From ZC4RG35 sp036375695 (GTDB taxonomy: Bacteria > Actinomycetota > Acidimicrobiia > Spongiisociales > ZC4RG35), in assembly GCA_036375695.1 (NCBI GenBank), contig DASVBU010000048.1, forward strand, positions 1 to 35,216: DNA of 35,216 bases, read 5' to 3'. The notes under the pieces are model-generated. The model searched no databases and was not told where the DNA came from. It was given only the letters and a program-made list of their open reading frames with translations. Shown here piece by piece: positions 7,222-14,894 of the stretch (its first letter is position 1; every line of letters starts with the position of its first letter). Made by a program: the position numbers and the translations under genes.

Positions 7222-7659
7222 TCGAGGCGGGATCCATAGGGCCAGGGAGAGGCGTCTCGGCTTCATCCCAGAAACCACGAACGTCGCCATGATCCGGTCG
7301 GCGAACGTCTGCCTCCGCACGTGGACCAGCGGCAGGAGGAACCCCAGCCCGAGTGGGACCAGGTCGAGGACGTGGAGATACCTCCGCATCACGCCCGCCC
7401 TGCTGCCGATGGGCGACCCGGATCCGTCGACCACACGCAGCCCGAGGAGGGCCTTGCCGGGTGACTGACCCGTGGCGCCGTCGAGGTGACCCATCAGCCA
7501 GAGGTACGCAAGCGTGAACACGGCCGCCGCCAGTCCGGGATCCCAGAGCAGGACGACCACAGGAGGCAACAGGTCGATGAGGCCGGCGGCGATGCGCCGA
7601 CCCCAGCCCGCCAGCGGGACCGGCATGGCCTGAACTCCATCCATGTCGGCGACAGTCAA
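7213..7659 (-). CDS. RDD family membrane protein
   Basis: A 148-aa integral membrane protein. The N-terminal LAGWGRRIAAGLIDLLPP carries the Arg and Asp that name the RDD family, and GQSPGKALLGLRVVDGSG is the conserved loop after the second hydrophobic stretch. Three hydrophobic segments are seen, about residues 28-44, 47-57 and 98-112. RDD proteins are poorly characterised; some act in ion transport or salt tolerance. An alternative start is the ATG five codons in (MDGVQAMP). The gene stands alone: its 3' end overlaps the convergent mrp-like gene, and a 150-bp gap and a terminator separate it from the M23 operon upstream on the same strand. Confidence 0.85.
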   Translation of the reverse strand: MTVADMDGVQAMPVPLAGWGRRIAAGLIDLLPPVVVLLWDPGLAAAVFTLAYLWLMGHLDGATGQSPGKALLGLRVVDGSGSPIGSRAGVMRRYLHVLDLVPLGLGFLLPLVHVRRQTFADRIMATFVVSGMKPRRLSLALWIPPRSG

Positions 7660-7810
7660 CTACAGGGACTAGTCCATCCGGACGACCCGAGAATCATCCT
7701 TCCATGAACGGGCTCCGACGTGGACAATTGCGCTCGCAGAACGTGCCCCTTCGGCCATGCGGTCAGGAGAGGGTTTCCTGGGGCTTGGGCATAGGGAGGC
7801 CCAGACGAAT

Positions 7811-7837
7811 AGAGAGGACCCGTCAAGGGTCCTCTCT
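7811..7837 (-). terminator. perfect terminator-like hairpin after the M23 peptidase gene
   Basis: An 11-bp perfect stem (7811-7821 paired with 7827-7837) with a GTCAA loop, 5 bp past the M23 stop codon. There is no clear T-tract on either strand. Its position at the end of a five-gene minus-strand series supports a role as terminator. The remaining gap to 7659 holds no gene I can support and must include the RDD promoter. Confidence 0.8.
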
Positions 7838-7842
7838 GTCGT

Positions 7843-8994
7843 TCAGCAGAGCCCCTTCACCAATGGGTAGGGGTTGACCGGGCCACTCCCCTTCGGGTGC
7901 CACTCGAAATGGAGATGCGGCAGCCACTCGGGGGCGTTGCCGGTGGTCCCGACGTATCCGAGCACGTAGCCCTCCTCCACCTGCTGCCCGACGGCGATGT
8001 CCCCGTAGGCGTCGAGGTGGGCGTAGAAGAACTTGTCGCCGTTGTCGGCGCGGAGCCAGACGGCGAGGCCGCTCAGATTCCCCGTCGTCTTCCGGTCGAT
8101 GCGACCCGAGTAGATGGCCACGGCCGGGGTGCCCCGGGCGGCGATCATGTCCACGCCTTCGTGGGATCGCTTTCCTCCATCCCGTGGAGCCCCCCAGCTG
8201 TCGCTGAAGGTGACGGGACCGGCCACGGGGCACGTGCCGCCACCTGTGGGAGTGGGCGGCGCCGTGGTGGTCGGCGCCTCGCCCGCGGTGGTCGTGGTGG
8301 TGGCAGGTGCGGTGGTCGTAGTGGTCTGGACCGAGGTCGATGTGGTGACCGGAGGCGTCGTGGTCGAGGTCGCCGCCGCCAGCCTGGCCGCCTCTTCCCG
8401 GCGCCGGCGCTCCTCTTCGTCCTGCTGCCGCTTGCGCTCCACCAGGGTGTCGTACTGCACCTGTGCGGCCTCCAGCTCCTCGAGGAGTTGCGCCGACATC
8501 GTCTCGAGCCGGGCGGTCACCTCCGCCTGCTCGACCGAGGCCTCGGTCTTCCTGGTGGTGAGCCGGTCCAATTCCTCCCTGAGCACCGTGAGCTCGTTGA
8601 TCAGCTCGCGACCCGAGCCGTTGACGGTTCGGAGGTACTCGATGCCCGCCTGGTAGCTGCTCTGGTCGGCGGTGAGGACGATGCCGATCCCGGTGCCGCT
8701 GGCGGCGGCCATGTACATCTCGATGCTGACCTCCCGGAACTTCTCCTCGGCATCGGCGAGGAGAACCCCGGTGCGAGCGATCGCTTCATCCAGTTGAGAG
8801 AGCTCGTACTCCAGGGCCATCTGCCTGGCCCACGCCTCCTGGACCTGGGCGTCCAGTTCCGCCGCCTCGCCCATGACTCGTTCCATCTCGCGCCGTGCCC
8901 GTGCGATGTCGTCTTCGGTCACCTGAGCCACCGCCGGGATCGACCCGGCCAGGACCATCAGGGCGAGGATGAATCTGGCGGCTCTGGGCATCAT
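7843..8994 (-). CDS. exported M23 (LytM-type) peptidase with coiled coil, EnvC/NlpD-like
   Basis: A 383-aa exported protein. A signal peptide (ARFILALMVLAGSIPAVA) ends near residue 24. Residues ~26-205 are rich in heptads of Leu, Glu and Arg and form a long coiled coil. A Thr-rich linker (about 208-250) follows, then the M23 domain from ~256. Zinc ligands are seen as H278 and D282 (HEGVD) and H362 (HLHFEW), with H360 and H326 (FYAHLD) as further active-site histidines, so the enzyme should be able to cut peptidoglycan cross-links. The coiled coil plus LytM layout resembles EnvC and the actinobacterial RipA-activating relatives used in cell division. The start overlaps the stop of the MBL-fold gene by 4 nt. 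Specific substrate unknown. Confidence 0.93.
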   Translation of the reverse strand: MMPRAARFILALMVLAGSIPAVAQVTEDDIARARREMERVMGEAAELDAQVQEAWARQMALEYELSQLDEAIARTGVLLADAEEKFREVSIEMYMAAASGTGIGIVLTADQSSYQAGIEYLRTVNGSGRELINELTVLREELDRLTTRKTEASVEQAEVTARLETMSAQLLEELEAAQVQYDTLVERKRQQDEEERRRREEAARLAAATSTTTPPVTTSTSVQTTTTTAPATTTTTAGEAPTTTAPPTPTGGGTCPVAGPVTFSDSWGAPRDGGKRSHEGVDMIAARGTPAVAIYSGRIDRKTTGNLSGLAVWLRADNGDKFFYAHLDAYGDIAVGQQVEEGYVLGYVGTTGNAPEWLPHLHFEWHPKGSGPVNPYPLVKGLC

Positions 8995-9761
8995 GAGGAA
9001 GAGATCGGGTGGGCCCGACCGGCCCTGAAGATAATCCGACCCTCCTCGGCCAGCAGGTCAAGGTGCGCGGCCACGGATCTGGCCGCCAGCGGGTGGAGGG
9101 AGGGGTCGACGTCGGCGTAGACCCGTTCCACCACCTCGCCCACGGTCGTGGCACCGGCGAGCACGGCGTCGAGGACCTCCTGGTGTCGCTGCATCCTGTG
9201 GGCGATGTACCAGTCGACGACCTCGGCCGGCTGGTCGATCTCCTCACCGTGTCCGGGGTACATCCTGTCGATCCCCAGCCCCTGAAGGCGGCGCAACGAG
9301 TCGAGATAGCGACCGAGGTCCTCGATCATCACCGAAGACCCCCCGATGACGTGGTCGCCGGTGAACATGACCCGATGCACCAGGAAGCAGAGATGGTCGT
9401 CGGCGTGTCCAGGGGTCCAGAGCACCTGGAGGGAGAGGCCCCCGACCTCGACCACGCCGCCCTCGGAGACCAGGTCGTCGGGGTCGAATTCCGGTCCCGG
9501 GCCGTGGCCCAGCGCCGGCACCGCGAGCTCACGTGCCAGCGGGTTGGCCATGGGCGCATGGTCGCTGTGGGTGTGGGTGACCAGGACCGCCACGGGACGC
9601 CGGCCCTCGAGGCGACGCAGGACGACGTCGGCGTGCGCACGATCGACCGGCCCGGGGTCGATGACCACGGCCGCCCCGTTCCCGTCGTCGAGGATCCAGG
9701 TGTTGGTCCCGGACATGGTGTACGGACCGGGATTGTTGGCGATGACGCGTTCGATCTTCAC
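8991..9761 (-). CDS. metallo-beta-lactamase-fold hydrolase, LACTB2-like
   Basis: A 256-aa cytoplasmic enzyme. The metal-binding motif HTHSDH is at 63-68, with H119 (TPGHADD), bridging D136 (FTGDHV) and H171 (YPGHGEE), so a two-zinc site is complete. The C-terminal ~55 residues (VGEVVERVYADVDPSLHPLAARSVAAHLDLL) match the small winged-helix tail of LACTB2-type proteins; some members are single-strand endoribonucleases and others thioester hydrolases, so the substrate is open. Overlaps of 4 nt with the Nudix gene upstream and the M23 gene downstream show translational coupling. Confidence 0.92.
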   Translation of the reverse strand: MKIERVIANNPGPYTMSGTNTWILDDGNGAAVVIDPGPVDRAHADVVLRRLEGRRPVAVLVTHTHSDHAPMANPLARELAVPALGHGPGPEFDPDDLVSEGGVVEVGGLSLQVLWTPGHADDHLCFLVHRVMFTGDHVIGGSSVMIEDLGRYLDSLRRLQGLGIDRMYPGHGEEIDQPAEVVDWYIAHRMQRHQEVLDAVLAGATTVGEVVERVYADVDPSLHPLAARSVAAHLDLLAEEGRIIFRAGRAHPISSS

Positions 9762-10435
9762 GACGACTCACCTGGCAACAGGACGGGCACCAGCGACCCG
9801 TCGGCCACCACCTTCGGAAGCACCAGCGTGCGTCCGTCGGCGCCGCGCGCCGACTCCACCGCCGCCTCGACGGAGACCCTGCGACTCAGCCATCGAAGAT
9901 GCGTCAGGGTGGGGAGGATCATCCGCCACTCCCCCGCCTCCACCCTCGCCAGGGCCTCTTTCGGCGTCACCCAGGCGTAACCGGTCAGTTCGCGCTCGTC
10001 GAGGACCACTTCGGGGAGACGATCGCCCACCAACAGGTAGAACCAGGTGTCGAAGCGATACGGCATGATCTCGGGGGTGATCCAGCGCGAGATCATCACC
10101 AGCGACTCGACCGCCAGCGTCTCGCCACGGGATTCGAGGTCATCGAGGAGCGACTCGCCGCTTCTCCCGTCGGCGGAGACGAACCCGCTGCTCAGCGCGA
10201 GCAAGCCGGTCTCCTCGGCCAGCTCGCGGAGGGCGGCGATCCGTTGCGCCCCGTCGTCGAGCGCGGAAGCCCGGGCCCGGTCCGACTCGTCGACGGTGCC
10301 GCCGGGGAACACCACCAGATCACCGAACGTCCCACCGCCCCGGCGCCGGACCAGCAACACCTGGAATGGGTCGGCGCGACGAAGCACGACCACTGACGAC
10401 GCCTGACGGGGGACGACGATGTCGCCGGATGTCAC
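9758..10435 (-). CDS. Nudix hydrolase, NUDT19-like
   Basis: A 225-aa protein with a GTG start. The Nudix core is present as FPGGTVDE (44-51) and, after an insertion of ~18 residues, AALRELAEETGLL with R70, E71, E74 and E75. The insertion between the Gly-Gly and the REL..EE helix is a trait of the NUDT19/RP2-like subfamily, several members of which cleave CoA or acyl-CoA diphosphates; the substrate here is unproven. Downstream are TPEIMPYRFDTWFYL and a YAWVTPKEAL segment, also typical of the subfamily. The gene lies 25 bp after whiB and overlaps the MBL-fold gene by 4 nt. Confidence 0.9.
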   Translation of the reverse strand: MTSGDIVVPRQASSVVVLRRADPFQVLLVRRRGGGTFGDLVVFPGGTVDESDRARASALDDGAQRIAALRELAEETGLLALSSGFVSADGRSGESLLDDLESRGETLAVESLVMISRWITPEIMPYRFDTWFYLLVGDRLPEVVLDERELTGYAWVTPKEALARVEAGEWRMILPTLTHLRWLSRRVSVEAAVESARGADGRTLVLPKVVADGSLVPVLLPGESS

Positions 10436-10460
10436 CCGGGCATCGTATGAGCGTTGTCGG

Positions 10461-10709
10461 TCAGTTCACGAGCGTGATCTGCCGACGCTCGACTTCGGTC
10501 AGTCCGCCCCAGATCCCGAAGGGCTCGCGAATGGCGATGGCGTGCTCGTAGCACTCGTTTCGCACAGGACAGACGCCACAGATCGCCTTGGCCTTCATCT
10601 CCCGCCGCTCTCGCTCTTCCTTCCGCTCGAATGTCGAGGGAGGGAAGAAGAGATAGGCGTGATTCCCACGGCACAGTGCCTTCAGCTGCCAGTCGTCTTT
10701 CGTTGGCAC
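10461..10709 (-). CDS. WhiB-family Fe-S transcription factor
   Basis: An 82-aa protein carrying the four cysteines that bind the [4Fe-4S] cluster: C13, C44, C47 and C53 (CGVCPVRNEC). The GIWGG beta-turn (65-69) and a short basic tail follow. WhiB proteins are almost confined to Actinomycetota and their phages; they sense redox or NO state and act with sigma factors. The GTG start is well supported by the purine run GGGAGGAG at 10713-10720 (complement). The paralogue cannot be named with certainty. It lies between the NfeD-like gene and the Nudix gene on the same strand. Confidence 0.95.
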   Translation of the reverse strand: MPTKDDWQLKALCRGNHAYLFFPPSTFERKEERERREMKAKAICGVCPVRNECYEHAIAIREPFGIWGGLTEVERRQITLVN

Positions 10710-10792
10710 CTGCTCCTCCCGCTCTGTGACAACGGAGGGAAGCTAACCGCATGCCCGGAGCCGTGCCAGGGAAAACCTGGAAATCGGCGGGG

Positions 10793-12010
10793 CTAGTTTT
10801 CGCGAGGTGCCGGGTCGACCTCGAGATAGAGACCGTCGACACCGGTGACCACGACCTCGGAACCCGGCCTGAGACCGGCCTCCCGATGGGCGGTGGCGCG
10901 CCAACGGGCGCCGTCCACTTCGACCACGCCATCGGGGCCGAAATCGCTCACCGCGACACCCTTCATCCCGATCAGGCCCTCCCGACCGACGGTCATCGTG
11001 GACAGCCGCGCCCGCTGCACCGTGGGCATGGCCAGCAGATAGAAGAACAACACCGCCAGCACGGAGAGCAGCACGAGCCACCAGCGGGGGTCGACCTGCC
11101 CACCCCCGTCCACCAGCCACACCCCACCGGCGAAGAGCGCGAGCGTGCCCACGTTCAGGGAGGGCCTGGACCCTCCGGCCTGATGCGACCTGGTGAGCAA
11201 CGCCCATCCGACGAGCACCAGGGCGAGAGCCCACCACCGCGTGGGCAGGGTGACCAGCCCCCACCCGGCCAGGTACAGCGACACCGCCGCCACCGCCGCG
11301 GCGACCCCGGGGCCGAGGGCGTAGAACTCGAAGGCGACGATCGTCAGCCCCACGGTGAGGAAGAAGAAGGCCGCCTCGGGGATGACGGCGAGCCGGAAGA
11401 ACCTGTCGACCAGGCCTGGCTTGCGGAACACGATGGTCTTGACCACGGGCTGGCCGTCGATGGGCTCGAGCGTCGAGACGGTCACCGGTCCGGATGCAGT
11501 GACGAACTCCTCTCCGTCGAGGCGAGCCAGGAACTGACGCAGCGCCGGCTCCATGGCGACACCGTCCAACTCCTCGACCGGGCGCACACCCTGCGGCCCG
11601 ACCACTTCGGGACGCGGCTCCCCCAGGACCTCCGGGTTGACCTTCCCCCAGGTGGCGCCGGGGGCGGCGGCGGCGTGCTCCACGGTCGTCGCCAGTTGCG
11701 CCGCGCCGCCGTAGGCGACGGCCGGGTACGGGCCGATCCAGGTCGCCACCGGAAGCGGTGGCTCCCTCAACATTTCCAGGACACGCTCATAGCCCTCGCC
11801 ATCGAGAACCGCCGGGGAGTCGATCTGGACCAGCGCCATCTCCTGACCCCGCTCCGCGGCATCGACGATCGAGTCGGCGATGAAGTCCAGAGCCCTGGCA
11901 TCGAGCGGTCCGCTCACGTCGATCACCTCGATGGCGCCACCCTCGGCATCGCCGGCACAGCCGGCGAGGGCGAAGAGCACGGCGAAAACGACGAGCCGCA
12001 GACGATTCAC
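10793..12010 (-). CDS. NfeD-like membrane lipoprotein with degenerate ClpP-like domain
   Basis: A 405-aa protein; the GTG start at 12010 gives a proper lipoprotein signal (MNRLRLVVFAVLFALAGCAG, lipid-bearing C18), while the longer upstream frame is antisense to the response regulator. Domains: residues ~27-135 resemble the ClpP-fold serine protease of long NfeD proteins, several transmembrane helices lie at about 195-330, and a C-terminal OB fold (GLIGMKGVAVSDFGPDGVVEVDGARW). Active family members have a catalytic Ser in an A-S-A-G context; here the matching stretch reads AVAYGGAAQL (Y100), and the loop carrying the catalytic Lys is shortened. It is probably proteolytically dead. Long NfeD proteins are usually paired with a stomatin/flotillin; none is adjacent. 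Confidence 0.85.
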   Translation of the reverse strand: MNRLRLVVFAVLFALAGCAGDAEGGAIEVIDVSGPLDARALDFIADSIVDAAERGQEMALVQIDSPAVLDGEGYERVLEMLREPPLPVATWIGPYPAVAYGGAAQLATTVEHAAAAPGATWGKVNPEVLGEPRPEVVGPQGVRPVEELDGVAMEPALRQFLARLDGEEFVTASGPVTVSTLEPIDGQPVVKTIVFRKPGLVDRFFRLAVIPEAAFFFLTVGLTIVAFEFYALGPGVAAAVAAVSLYLAGWGLVTLPTRWWALALVLVGWALLTRSHQAGGSRPSLNVGTLALFAGGVWLVDGGGQVDPRWWLVLLSVLAVLFFYLLAMPTVQRARLSTMTVGREGLIGMKGVAVSDFGPDGVVEVDGARWRATAHREAGLRPGSEVVVTGVDGLYLEVDPAPREN

Positions 12011-12091
12011 GGCCGCGACGATAGGAGGCCCCGGAGCGGAGGCCCACTCCGGGCGGTGGGTGCCCAAGACGGACGGTCTATCGTCAAGGCC

Positions 12092-12463
12092 ATGTCGAAG
12101 ATGGTCCTGGTCGCCGACGCGCCCTGGGTGGTGAACGAGGTCAAGGCCGCCCTCGCCGCAGAGCCGTGGGACTGCGTCGAGGTCTCCGATCCGAAGCGGG
12201 TTACAGAGGTCATCGAGCAGACACTTCCGGACGCGGTCGTGGTCGACCTGCAGGTGGGCTCGATGGGCGGAATGGCGATCACGAGGGCCATTCGTCAGCA
12301 CGTCGACCCGCGCCCCCGCGTGGTTCTCCTCCTCGATCGGACGGCGGACACCTTCCTGGCCCGGAGGGCCGGTGCCGACGCCGCCGTGGTCAAGCCGATC
12401 GACGGCTTCGAACTGCGCTGGGCGCTCTCGGGTGAAGTCCGACACGAGGACGAGGAGGAATGA
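12092..12463 (+). CDS. single-domain response regulator (CheY-like receiver)
   Basis: A 123-aa receiver with no output domain. Phosphoacceptor D52 (AVVVDLQVG) and K101 (AAVVKPID) are in place; the N-terminal acidic pair is reduced to D9, and the usual switch Thr/Ser lies near RTADT (83-87). The short acidic C-terminal tail (HEDEEE) is unusual. It overlaps the Rieske oxygenase gene by 4 nt (ATGA) and is first in the four-gene operon 12092-16490. No histidine kinase is nearby. It is divergent from the NfeD-like gene with 81 bp between starts. A regulatory role toward the operon's enzymes would need a partner, since it has no DNA-binding domain. Confidence 0.88.
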   Translation: MSKMVLVADAPWVVNEVKAALAAEPWDCVEVSDPKRVTEVIEQTLPDAVVVDLQVGSMGGMAITRAIRQHVDPRPRVVLLLDRTADTFLARRAGADAAVVKPIDGFELRWALSGEVRHEDEEE

Positions 12464-13662
12464 CCGGCATACCCGCAGGCATGACTCGCGCCGAACTCGA
12501 ACCGGTCGTCGCACCATTCGGGCGGAGCCGCACCCTCCCCGGGGCCGCCTACACCGACCCGGAGACGCTGGACTGGGAGTTGGAGAACGTCTTCGAGCGG
12601 ACCTGGGTGTGCGTCGGGCGCTTCGACGAGTTGCTGGGCCCCGGGCAGATCCGCGCCATCGACATCGTCGGCGAGAAGGTGCTCCTCGCCCGCGACACCG
12701 AGAGCCGGCTCACCTCCTTCTACAACGTGTGTCGTCACCGCGGTCACGAGCTGGCACCGGTCGGCGACGCCATCGACGCTCGACTCATCCGCTGCCCGTA
12801 TCACTCCTGGTCCTACCGCTACGACGGATCACTCCGCGCCGCGCCGACCTTCACGCAGACGCCGGGCTTCGACATGAGCGAATGGCCGTTGGTGCCGGTC
12901 CGCACCGTGGTCTACGGCGGATGGGTGTGGATCGACCTCTCGGGCGAGGCGCCCGCCATCGAGGACCATTTCGGGAACCTGGGCGAGATCGTGGCCCCAT
13001 ACGAGCCGGAGCGTCTCCGCACCGTCGCCACTCACGAGTACGTCGTCGAGGCCAACTGGAAGGTGGTCGTCGAGAACTACAACGAGTGCTACCACTGCAC
13101 CTCGATCCACCCCGAGTTGTGCGAGGTGACCCCCGTCGACTCTGGGAGAGACCACCAGCCCACCGGTATGTGGCTGGGCGGGACCATGGAGCTCAAGGAC
13201 CACGCCGTCACCATGTCCCTCGACGGCCGATCCAAGGGCGTCAACTTCCGCAACCTGCCCGAGGGCGACGACCGGATCGTCTGGTATCTGACCGTCACCC
13301 CCAACCTCCTGCTCTCGTTGCACCCCGACTACGTGATGACGCATCGCATCACACCGATCGGTGTGGACCGGACCCATGTCGAGTGCTCCTGGCTGTGGCC
13401 GCCTGAGGCACTCGAGCTCGCCGACTTCGACCCGTCGTACGCCGTCGACTTCTGGGACATCACCAACCGCCAGGACTGGACGGCGTGTGAGGCGGTGCAG
13501 AGGGGAGTCTCCAACAGGGGTTACAGACAGGGGCCCCTGTCTTCGTGGGAGGGCACCGTGTACCAGTTCCTGGCCTGGACCGCGAACCTGTATCTGGGCA
13601 ACGGATTCGTCGTTCCCGTGGCGCCCGAGCGGAATCGGGTCGGCTCGGACCCGGGCTCGTGA
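12460..13662 (+). CDS. Rieske non-heme iron oxygenase, alpha subunit (choline/betaine-monooxygenase-like)
   Basis: A 400-aa oxygenase. The Rieske [2Fe-2S] ligands are C91 and H93 (CRHRGHEL) and C112 and H115 (CPYHSWSY). The mononuclear iron motif is ENYNECYHCTSIHPEL with H212 and H217; the third ligand is probably the Asp in the late segment FWDITNRQDW. The N-E-C-Y-H-C form of this motif is typical of the choline monooxygenase / glycine-betaine and carnitine oxygenase branch, which attacks quaternary-ammonium N-methyl groups. A second ATG at 12481 could be the start. Followed in the operon by a GcvT-family protein and an FAD oxidoreductase. No dedicated ferredoxin-type reductase is in the window, so the electron donor is unknown. 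Substrate is inferred only. Confidence 0.92.
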   Translation: MTGIPAGMTRAELEPVVAPFGRSRTLPGAAYTDPETLDWELENVFERTWVCVGRFDELLGPGQIRAIDIVGEKVLLARDTESRLTSFYNVCRHRGHELAPVGDAIDARLIRCPYHSWSYRYDGSLRAAPTFTQTPGFDMSEWPLVPVRTVVYGGWVWIDLSGEAPAIEDHFGNLGEIVAPYEPERLRTVATHEYVVEANWKVVVENYNECYHCTSIHPELCEVTPVDSGRDHQPTGMWLGGTMELKDHAVTMSLDGRSKGVNFRNLPEGDDRIVWYLTVTPNLLLSLHPDYVMTHRITPIGVDRTHVECSWLWPPEALELADFDPSYAVDFWDITNRQDWTACEAVQRGVSNRGYRQGPLSSWEGTVYQFLAWTANLYLGNGFVVPVAPERNRVGSDPGS

Positions 13663-13687
13663 CGGCGATTACCGTCGTCGGAGAAGC

Positions 13688-14887
13688 ATGATCCGGAACA
13701 CGCCCTTCCACCCGAGGACCTCCGAGGCCAACCAGACCGGTCTGTGGAGCCATTGGGCCGGATATCTGTCTGCCGAGAAGTACCGGATGTCCGACAAGTT
13801 CGAGTACTGGGCCATCCGGAACGCCGCCGGCGTCATCGACACCTCGCCCCTCTTCAAGTACCGGATCCGGGGACGCGACGCCGAGAAGTACCTGTCGGGC
13901 CTCCTCACCAGGGACATCCGCAAATGCCGGCCGGGCCAGGCCCAGTACACCGTGTGGTGCAACGACGACGGATGGGTCCTCGAGGACGGAGTCATCCTCA
14001 GGCTCTCGGACGACGAGTTCCTCCTCACCACGGCCCGGGCCAACATGGCCTACTTCAGCGATCAGGCCGAGGGCCTGTCTGTGGAGATCGAGGACCAGTC
14101 GGCCCGGATCGGCGCCCTCGCGGTGCAGGGACCATACGCCCGGGAAGTCCTGTCGCAGATCGCGCCCGAGATGACCGACATCGGCTTCTTCCATGTGACC
14201 CCGGCCAAGATCGGGGACGCCTCCGTCGTCATCTCCCGGACCGGGTACACCGGGGACCTCGGCTACGAGGTGTGGGTCGATGCCGACGACGCCGTGGACG
14301 TCTGGGACCGCCTGTTCGAGGTGGCCGCCCCCTATGGGGTGATCCCCGCAGGGCAGATCGCCCTCCTCGTGACCAGGGTCGAAGCCGGTCTGATCCTCAT
14401 CGACGTCGACTTCAAGTCGGCCCGCTACGCGTGGAACGACGACCAGCGGGCCACGCCGCTCGAGTTGGGCATGGGATGGATGATTCGCGACCTGGAAACC
14501 GACGACCGCAACTTCATCGGACGCCGCGCCATCGAGAGGGAGATCGCAGAGGGGACCTCACGGTGGAGGACGGTCGGGGTCATGGCCGACTGGCAGGACT
14601 GGAACCGGGTGTACATGGAGCGAGGCCTCGTCCCGCCCAAGGACCACACGCCCTCCCATGGCGAGTCCATGCTCTACGACGAGGAGGACCGCCAGGTCGG
14701 CTGGACCCCCAGCTTCCTCTACTCACCCATCATGCAGCGCCACATCGGCATCGCCCGGGTCGAGCCCGAATGCGCCAGGCCCGGCACGGACCTGCAGTTG
14801 GAGGTGACGATCGACCACAAGTACGAGATGGTCGCCGCCGAGGTGACGCGGCTCCCCTTCTACAACCCGCCCCACAAGACAGCCTGA
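13688..14887 (+). CDS. GcvT-family folate-dependent (amino)methyltransferase
   Basis: A 399-aa protein; the ATG at 13688 has a strong GGAGAA ribosome site and starts the family domain, whereas the upstream open frame is a shadow of the oxygenase gene. Seen: AIRNAAGVIDTSPLFKYRIRGRDAEKYLSGLLTRDI, QYTVWCNDDGWVLEDGVILRL (E99-D100 where the family places its folate-contacting Asp), GALAVQGPYAREVL, the signature SRTGYTGDLGYEVWV, and TRVEAGLILIDVDF. It is longer than a glycine-cleavage T protein (~370) and no gcvH or gcvP lies nearby, so it is more likely one of the side branches that move methyl or methylene groups to tetrahydrofolate (DmdA-, dimethylglycine/sarcosine- or LigM-like). Placement after a Rieske oxygenase supports a role in demethylation. 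Confidence 0.9.
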   Translation: MIRNTPFHPRTSEANQTGLWSHWAGYLSAEKYRMSDKFEYWAIRNAAGVIDTSPLFKYRIRGRDAEKYLSGLLTRDIRKCRPGQAQYTVWCNDDGWVLEDGVILRLSDDEFLLTTARANMAYFSDQAEGLSVEIEDQSARIGALAVQGPYAREVLSQIAPEMTDIGFFHVTPAKIGDASVVISRTGYTGDLGYEVWVDADDAVDVWDRLFEVAAPYGVIPAGQIALLVTRVEAGLILIDVDFKSARYAWNDDQRATPLELGMGWMIRDLETDDRNFIGRRAIEREIAEGTSRWRTVGVMADWQDWNRVYMERGLVPPKDHTPSHGESMLYDEEDRQVGWTPSFLYSPIMQRHIGIARVEPECARPGTDLQLEVTIDHKYEMVAAEVTRLPFYNPPHKTA

Positions 14888-14894
14888 GGTAGAG

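Noticed and set aside
8230..8400. Short repeated units suggesting a CRISPR or tandem repeat
   Set aside because: They are Thr (ACC/ACG) codon runs inside the Thr-rich linker of the M23 protein, with no spacers. The similar run at 22,570-22,680 is the CAP-protein linker.
10751..12091. Long plus-strand open frame preceding the response regulator
   Set aside because: It is antisense to the NfeD-like gene, has no protein-family features and is arginine/glycine/proline-rich as expected of GC-rich shadows.
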